Of a stretch of 64,000 nt of DNA, positions 60,801 through 64,000 are shown piece after piece. Below the pieces are notes generated by a model that saw only the letters and a program-made list of their open reading frames with translations, was not told the DNA's origin and ran no database searches. Positions within the stretch are counted from its first letter, which is position 1. The number at the start of each line of letters is the position of its first letter. The translations under genes and the position numbers were made by a program. Source of the DNA: Apodemus sylvaticus (taxonomy: Eukaryota; Chordata; Mammalia; Rodentia; Muridae); NCBI RefSeq assembly GCF_947179515.1, contig NC_067480.1:15453877-15517876 (forward strand). The letters run 5' to 3'.

Positions 60801-63471
60801 TTTGTTGCTCTGAATGCAGGAATGGAAAATGTTTAATGAAATAAAGTTTAAAAACCTGTTGCCATGAGCCAAAAATACTGGATGTGAAAGCCAATGATTT
60901 GGGGGAGACAGGGGAAGAGGTGATTTGTTCCCCTGATCTGCGTCTTCGACGCCCAGTACCCACACCACTGGTATAATGCAGCCAGGTGCCAGTGCCCTCT
61001 GGGCTAGACACACTCAGGGGGGTCTCTTCCTGGAAGTAAAAAAAAAAACAAAAAACAAAAACAAAAACAAAAAAAAGGCAAAAAAAAAAAAAAAAAAAAG
61101 CAGAGCATGCAAAGTTAGATACATTAGAGCCAAATGATCAGGAAGAAAAAAAAAAATACAGTTTATTTGCATTTGCTTATCCCTCCAAGGCAAATTGTTA
61201 ACCATTCACTTGTGTGAGCCACATAGTTAAATCCCTAAGAAATTATATAACTGGCATATGGCATCAACAATCGGAAAGACCTGATTACCTTTAAAGACAT
61301 AAGCTATATTTTCTACTAGTTGTCCCATCTTCCTCAAAAATTAGAAAATTATAGTTTCTCTTAAATGAAAATAGTTAAGAATAAAAGGAATTTTGGCTTA
61401 TTTTATATTAGTTATTAAAAAGATTTTGTGCTAATTGTTGTTTGGGAATAAAGGAAATGGATTGGCCACAGCTGTAAATTCAGAGGTGATCAAAGGGACG
61501 GTTTTGCTCCAAGAACTTGTGCTCACCCTGCCTGGAGAGCAGAGAGGGGCAGGAGGCCAAGCCTACAGCCTACACTCACTGTGTACACTGTGCAGGTCCA
61601 GAGAGTGAGTTCAGACTACAATCTCCTGTTAGGAAACGAAGAGAACAGCCTTTCTCTGTGTGTCTTTTCAAAGTAAAAACTGACTCCCATGGATTTGGAG
61701 AACGCTGGAGAAAGTCTTCAATTTTTACTTGAATAATTTATCTTACAAGTAAAAGTTTGGCACACCACAACATAGAAATAATCTCTTGGAAGCAACTACT
61801 TAAATATTACTGAGAAAAGGGTTTGACAATGTGTGGTGTGTTAGGAGTTATGCACTGCAGGGCTTCGATTAGCCGTGCTAGCAAAAGACACACGGATCCT
61901 GCAGAGGGCACAGGAAAGGGTGTAACTGAAATTCTGAAAAACTTGCTTAAAAGTGGCTTGTTTTCTCACTATATCAAAAACACTGCTTTCATTACACAAA
62001 TGATGGATTAGGTTAAATAGGTTTAGGTAATTTCTGTTTATTTGTTTTCTTAAGTTAAGGATATCTGGACAAAATTTCAGATTTCTCAATTTCTGTTTAC
62101 GTTTTAATAGAACAAATGATCACGAGTAGCTAGCTTCCCTCTTCTTTTTAAACTGACCTTCTATAATTAAGTAGAAATAGTATCTTAAAGCGACATTAAC
62201 ATATAATTTCTTTTATGAAGTTATAACGATATACTTTATGAATAGTTTCCCCCCAATATGTAACTGTCAATTATTTAAAGATTCAGAACAACCTGTATTA
62301 TTCTCTTAAGTGGGGTAGTGGGAATTCTTTTTCCTTTATTATCAAATGCTTGATAATGTTAAACATAATTCTATATACTTCTTATATTTAAACATCAACA
62401 GAAAGTAGGTGATTTAAGAGTTCCTGGTTTTTCTCTTGGGAGCTTAACTTCAGACTTATAAGCACTGGCCTCAAGCAATGCGAGGAACATCACAACAGAA
62501 AGTAGGTAACTCAAAGGTTAAAGTATAAAATACTTAGACACTAAAAACTAATCTAAGCTTCCTTCTAACCAGTCGACTTTTATTATTTAGATCTTATTCC
62601 TTAACTGAGCATAACTGGTTTAACTTAATTATAGATTTTAATACGCCATTAAAAATTTCAATTATGTCATCAAGCGTCCAAATTCCTATATAGATTTCTG
62701 CAATCTGGCTAAGAAAACCTATAGTGTTACTAGTATCAGGCATTATTTACGCATCTCAGGCAAGTTTTATCTACTTTTATACCAAAAATTGCTGATACAT
62801 TAGGTTTTTTAATTGAGTTACTTACTGAAGAATAGTCAAAATGACAAGACAAAGAAAATTGGATGAGTTTAGCAAGTTCTTAGCCACACCTCTGTTCCAG
62901 AGCCACAGCCAACACCTTTCTCAGAGATGCACACATAGCTCGGGTCTCTGCACTTATCTCTGGGCGTGTCGTTTGTTCACTGGTTCTGTGGAGCCTCACA
63001 GAACCCAGGCTGGCCTCATAGTCACTAAGTAGCCAAGGGTGACTTTGAATGTCTGAATCCCTTCTCTTCCTGTCTACCTCCAGAGTGCGAGGCTTATAGG
63101 TAGATGCTACTAGGCCTGGCTTATCTGGTGGTTGTTTTTAACAGCATCTATGGTTTTTTTTTTAAATATTTGTTTGAAAAATAAAAAATGTTCATAACTC
63201 AAACTGTTCAGATTTCTAGCTGTACAAGCAAAGCTGTATTTTCTTTTCCTTTGAGTCACGATGGTTAGTTTGCTCTGCACAGGACACTGTCTCCACAGAT
63301 ACTCACCTCACTGGTAGTTATCTTCCTGGACCTTGGAAGTGGTGATTTCCTGTGTATATGAATTGGCTCTGACACCAATGGTTTAAACAACATCACGGCC
63401 CGGTCAACTTCATCTCTTTTAGAAGTATGAGGCTCGTCATCATCGAATCTAAGGGACCTTCTGCCTTCATT
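47485..63471 (-). CDS. Ppip5k2: Ppip5k2, 3' part of the gene: last 8 coding exons of diphosphoinositol pentakisphosphate kinase 2
   Basis: Bifunctional inositol pyrophosphate enzyme. The family's N-terminal ATP-grasp kinase domain phosphorylates InsP6/5-InsP7 at position 1, and a histidine-acid-phosphatase-like domain opposes it. Both lie mostly upstream of this window. The eight exons seen here join with GT/AG sites into one frame (975 nt, 324 residues plus TGA) that I recognise as the PPIP5K2 C-terminus. Landmarks in order are [114 protein letters not shown] and a Lys-rich end, KKSTGKKR. The tail is Ser/Pro/Arg-rich, looks disordered, and its five-Arg run resembles a nuclear localisation signal. 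Human PPIP5K2 is linked to recessive deafness. The paralogue Ppip5k1 is less likely because the C-terminal exons match PPIP5K2 as I remember it. The 5' exons are beyond the right edge. Confidence 0.96.
48960..49110 (-). mobile_element. L1 ORF2 fragment inside the last Ppip5k2 intron
   Basis: GGCTTCGTAGAAGGAATTGG, TAGTGTTCCTTCTGTTTC and GAAGAGTATTGGTGTTAACT are reverse-strand L1 ORF2 text with few changes. Confidence 0.85.
50927..51110 (+). repeat. B2 SINE
   Basis: GACAGCTCAGCGGTTAAGAG, CTGCTCTTCCGAAGGTCCTG, CAACCACATGGTGGCTCAC, then ACATATAATAATAAAATAAT. Antisense to Ppip5k2. Confidence 0.95.
51706..51831 (-). CDS. Ppip5k2: Ppip5k2 coding exon (126 nt, phase 1-1)
   Basis: Encodes [36 protein letters not shown] and ASSKA after a split Val codon. 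The acceptor is tttcttttcag and the donor is CAG|gttaga. The segment is rich in Thr-Pro and Lys and looks disordered. [11 protein letters not shown] contains a basic-Ser site and a TP site. The other two frames contain stops or give no family match. Confidence 0.95.
51920..52140 (-). repeat. B4-type SINE (ID plus B1 composite), diverged
   Basis: An ID-like part (TGAAATTGAACCTAGGAAC ... CTAAGCCATATCC) is followed by a B1-like part (TTTTGAGACAAT ... CCCAGGCTAGCCTTGAA). This order is the reverse of a B4 composite. Confidence 0.6.
52565..52680 (+). repeat. Degraded B1 SINE
   Basis: GGCTGTGGTGGCACACACC start and CAGAGAAACCCTGTATC end with a heavily altered middle. Confidence 0.7.
53063..53203 (-). 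CDS. Ppip5k2: Ppip5k2 coding exon (141 nt, phase 1-1)
   Basis: Encodes [37 protein letters not shown] and EVMRKVPEM, the most helix-prone and hydrophobic part of the tail. The acceptor is ctcttttag and the donor is TGG|gtatgg. Reading through the donor gives a short intronic extension (MEFTFITP after the split Gly codon) and a stop at 53034-53036. Confidence 0.95.
54428..54446. repeat. (CAG)6 run
   Basis: Six CAG units in an intron of Ppip5k2. Not coding. Confidence 0.95.
55486..55618 (+). repeat. Degraded B1/B4-like SINE
   Basis: AAGCAGGTGGCTTACGTC, TAATCCAAGCACTTGGGAAG and TGTCAACCTGGTCTGCAC follow the B1 order, followed by CTATCTCAAGCAAAAC. Confidence 0.6.
56379..56441 (-). CDS. Ppip5k2: Ppip5k2 small cassette-like exon (63 nt, phase 1-1)
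   Basis: A 63-nt exon encoding a split Asp codon followed by [20 protein letters not shown]. The acceptor is ctctttctcag and the donor is ATG|gtacgt. It sits between the SSGCID and FELYSM exons, and both junctions keep the frame whether the exon is included or skipped. KRFSIS is a basophilic-kinase-like site (inference). Its small size and equal phases make it a candidate alternative exon. Confidence 0.92.
56442..57267 (-). other. Ppip5k2 intron
   Basis: About 0.8 kb. I recognise no repeat or extra exon. Confidence 0.75.
57268..57387 (-). CDS. Ppip5k2: Ppip5k2 coding exon (120 nt, phase 1-1)
   Basis: The two first bases complete the split Gly codon. The exon then encodes [20 protein letters not shown] and [19 protein letters not shown]. 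The acceptor is cccatcag and the donor is ATG|gtatgt. The segment is Ser-rich with a basic HRKK patch and is typical of the PPIP5K tail. Length is divisible by three with equal phases at both ends. Confidence 0.95.
57388..59580 (-). other. Ppip5k2 intron
   Basis: About 2.2 kb. It contains an AT-rich palindromic block around 57788-57815 followed by a (TA)n run, a degraded B1-like SINE at 58.84-58.98 kb and an A/T-rich diverged SINE-like stretch near 59.19-59.32 kb. Confidence 0.75.
58842..58978 (+). repeat. Degraded B1-like SINE
   Basis: TACATGGTGGTATGTGTTT, CACCAGCTCCAGAGGC, GAGGCCAGGCCTTGGC, AGTTCCAGGACAGCCAGG, then an A-rich end. Confidence 0.7.
59581..59653 (-). CDS. Ppip5k2: Ppip5k2 coding exon (73 nt, phase 0-1)
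   Basis: Encodes [18 protein letters not shown] then KQNPTV plus the first base of a Gly codon. The acceptor is ctatgcag and the donor is TAG|gtacgt. It is the only internal exon of the eight whose length is not a multiple of three. It therefore moves the reading phase from 0 to 1, and skipping it would shift the frame of everything downstream. Confidence 0.95.
59654..60855 (-). other. Ppip5k2 intron
   Basis: About 1.2 kb. I see no recognisable repeat or exon. Confidence 0.75.
60856..61029 (-). CDS. Ppip5k2: Ppip5k2 coding exon (174 nt, phase 0-0) with Arg-rich basic run
   Basis: Encodes 58 residues beginning [14 protein letters not shown] and ending [10 protein letters not shown]. The middle contains [18 protein letters not shown], a five-arginine run followed by Ser. 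This is a probable basic nuclear localisation signal with an adjacent phosphorylatable Ser (inference). The donor is CAG|gttttt, a weak match because +3 to +5 are T. The acceptor is ttccag, preceded by a very long T-rich tract (RNA sense). The weak donor and unusual acceptor suggest splicing here may be regulated. Confidence 0.95.
61115..61115 (-). promoter_or_regulatory. Putative distal branch point for the 60856-61029 exon
   Basis: On the minus strand the sequence TATCTAACT at about 61113-61121 is a strong branch-point match. It lies about 86 nt upstream of the exon and is separated from it by a roughly 60-nt T-rich tract. No AG dinucleotide occurs between the acceptor AG and about 61175, so scanning from a distant branch point is permitted. 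Inferred from sequence only. Confidence 0.45.
62997..63122 (-). repeat. Degraded B1-like SINE
   Basis: Reverse-strand B1 order: CCCAGGCTGGCCTCATAG, then GGTGACTTTGAATGTCTGA, ending CTACTAGGCCTGGCTT. Confidence 0.6.
63307..63471 (-). CDS. Ppip5k2: Ppip5k2 coding exon (165 nt, phase 0-0)
   Basis: First exon of the gene inside the window. The acceptor is a pyrimidine stretch ending in cccag, just right of 63471. The donor is GAG|gtgagt, just left of 63307. It encodes 55 residues from [13 protein letters not shown] to SRKITTSE, including [15 protein letters not shown] and the family hallmark [14 protein letters not shown], which lies at or just past the end of the phosphatase-like domain. The exon has 55 whole codons, so skipping it would keep the frame. 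RSLRF followed by acidic residues looks like an RVxF-type docking motif, but that is only a resemblance. Confidence 0.95.
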
Positions 63472-64000
63472 CTGGGAGAAAAGAACACATATCTCTTAAC
63501 ACTCGGATTCAAAGGCCTCTCCTGAGCAGCGACGTGCCAGGAATGCCAGCAGCACTCTGAAATCAGGCTTGTGAATGCACAGAGCAAGGACTTGTCAAGT
63601 CTCACAAGCAAACAAACTCTAACTGTCAGTAAGATGCTGCTGATAACCAACAACCAGCTGACAGAGTTATTATATCAAAGTTTTTCCTCAAGTGAATTAA
63701 TTTAATTCCTTAATTAATCTTATACCTTCTTAGCATTGTGAGAGACAAATTGCTTCAAGAAATATACATATCCTGGGGAAAGGTTAGGCACAAAATGACA
63801 ATTATAATCATATAAAGCAAGTCTTTAGCCAAAGTTCATCAAACAGGCAAGCGGATAACAATTCTAACAAAAAGCTGTTGAATTTAAAGTATTTTGAATA
63901 GTCAAATTTTTTAGTAAATATTTCCAATAAATATGAGAACATATGAAAAACAACCACTCTATGATCCTTGATATTTTACTGAGTGAGTACATGTGCTAAG
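63472..64000 (-). other. Ppip5k2 intron, upstream part truncated by window edge
   Basis: Intronic sequence upstream of the first exon in the window. No splice-flanked open frame is seen before the edge. The remaining exons of the kinase and phosphatase-like domains must lie beyond 64000. Confidence 0.8.

Larger units (their letters stand above)
61030..63306 (-). other. Ppip5k2 intron with long T-rich 3' end (RNA sense)
   Basis: About 2.3 kb. On the plus strand the left end is an A-rich block (61039-61099), which is the polypyrimidine tract of the downstream exon. A degraded B1-like SINE on the minus strand lies at about 62997-63122. No extra in-frame exon was found. Confidence 0.75.

Overview
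The window is genomic DNA of house mouse or a close Mus relative. It carries many rodent SINEs (B1, B2, B3, B4 and ID-type), mouse-type L1 pieces including a typical 3' UTR, long CA, GA and TTTC microsatellites, one CpG island and widely spaced short exons. No bacterial features, CRISPR arrays or rRNA genes were seen.

Right part (about 45.6-64 kb, minus strand). This is the 3' end of Ppip5k2, the diphosphoinositol pentakisphosphate kinase 2 (PP-InsP5K2/VIP2) gene. Eight exons on the minus strand, joined by canonical splice sites, give one uninterrupted frame of 324 residues plus a stop (975 nt). They encode the stretch after the histidine-acid-phosphatase-like domain and the whole disordered Ser/Arg-rich tail. 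Exon blocks are 63307-63471, 60856-61029, 59581-59653, 57268-57387, 56379-56441, 53063-53203, 51706-51831 and 47485-47597 (stop codon at 47485-47487). A repeat-poor, AT-rich 3' UTR follows, probably ending near 45.6 kb.

Left part (1-8.45 kb). A strong CpG island (about 6.79-8.44 kb) is flanked on the left by non-coding DNA. I recall that in mouse chr1 / human 5q21 the next gene downstream of Ppip5k2, on the same strand, is Macir (C5orf30 / D1Ertd622e). The island is therefore best read as the Macir promoter and 5' UTR exon on the minus strand, with the coding exon beyond the left edge. That assignment is by synteny, not by protein sequence.

Middle (8.45-45.6 kb). This is intergenic DNA filled with SINEs, LTR-like relics, microsatellites and old L1 pieces. 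The notable structure is a nested L1 at 32.66-36.87 kb: a minus-strand L1 is split by about 2.2 kb that contains a plus-strand L1 and a 48-bp duplicated block. Another L1 (25.79-27.01 kb) contains an expanded TTTCC/TTTC tract and a B2 with a clean target-site duplication. I found no convincing protein-coding gene here. No new biological system is evident. The most interesting items are the modular, frame-preserving exons and the unusual distal-branch-point acceptor of Ppip5k2, and several near-perfect hairpins.
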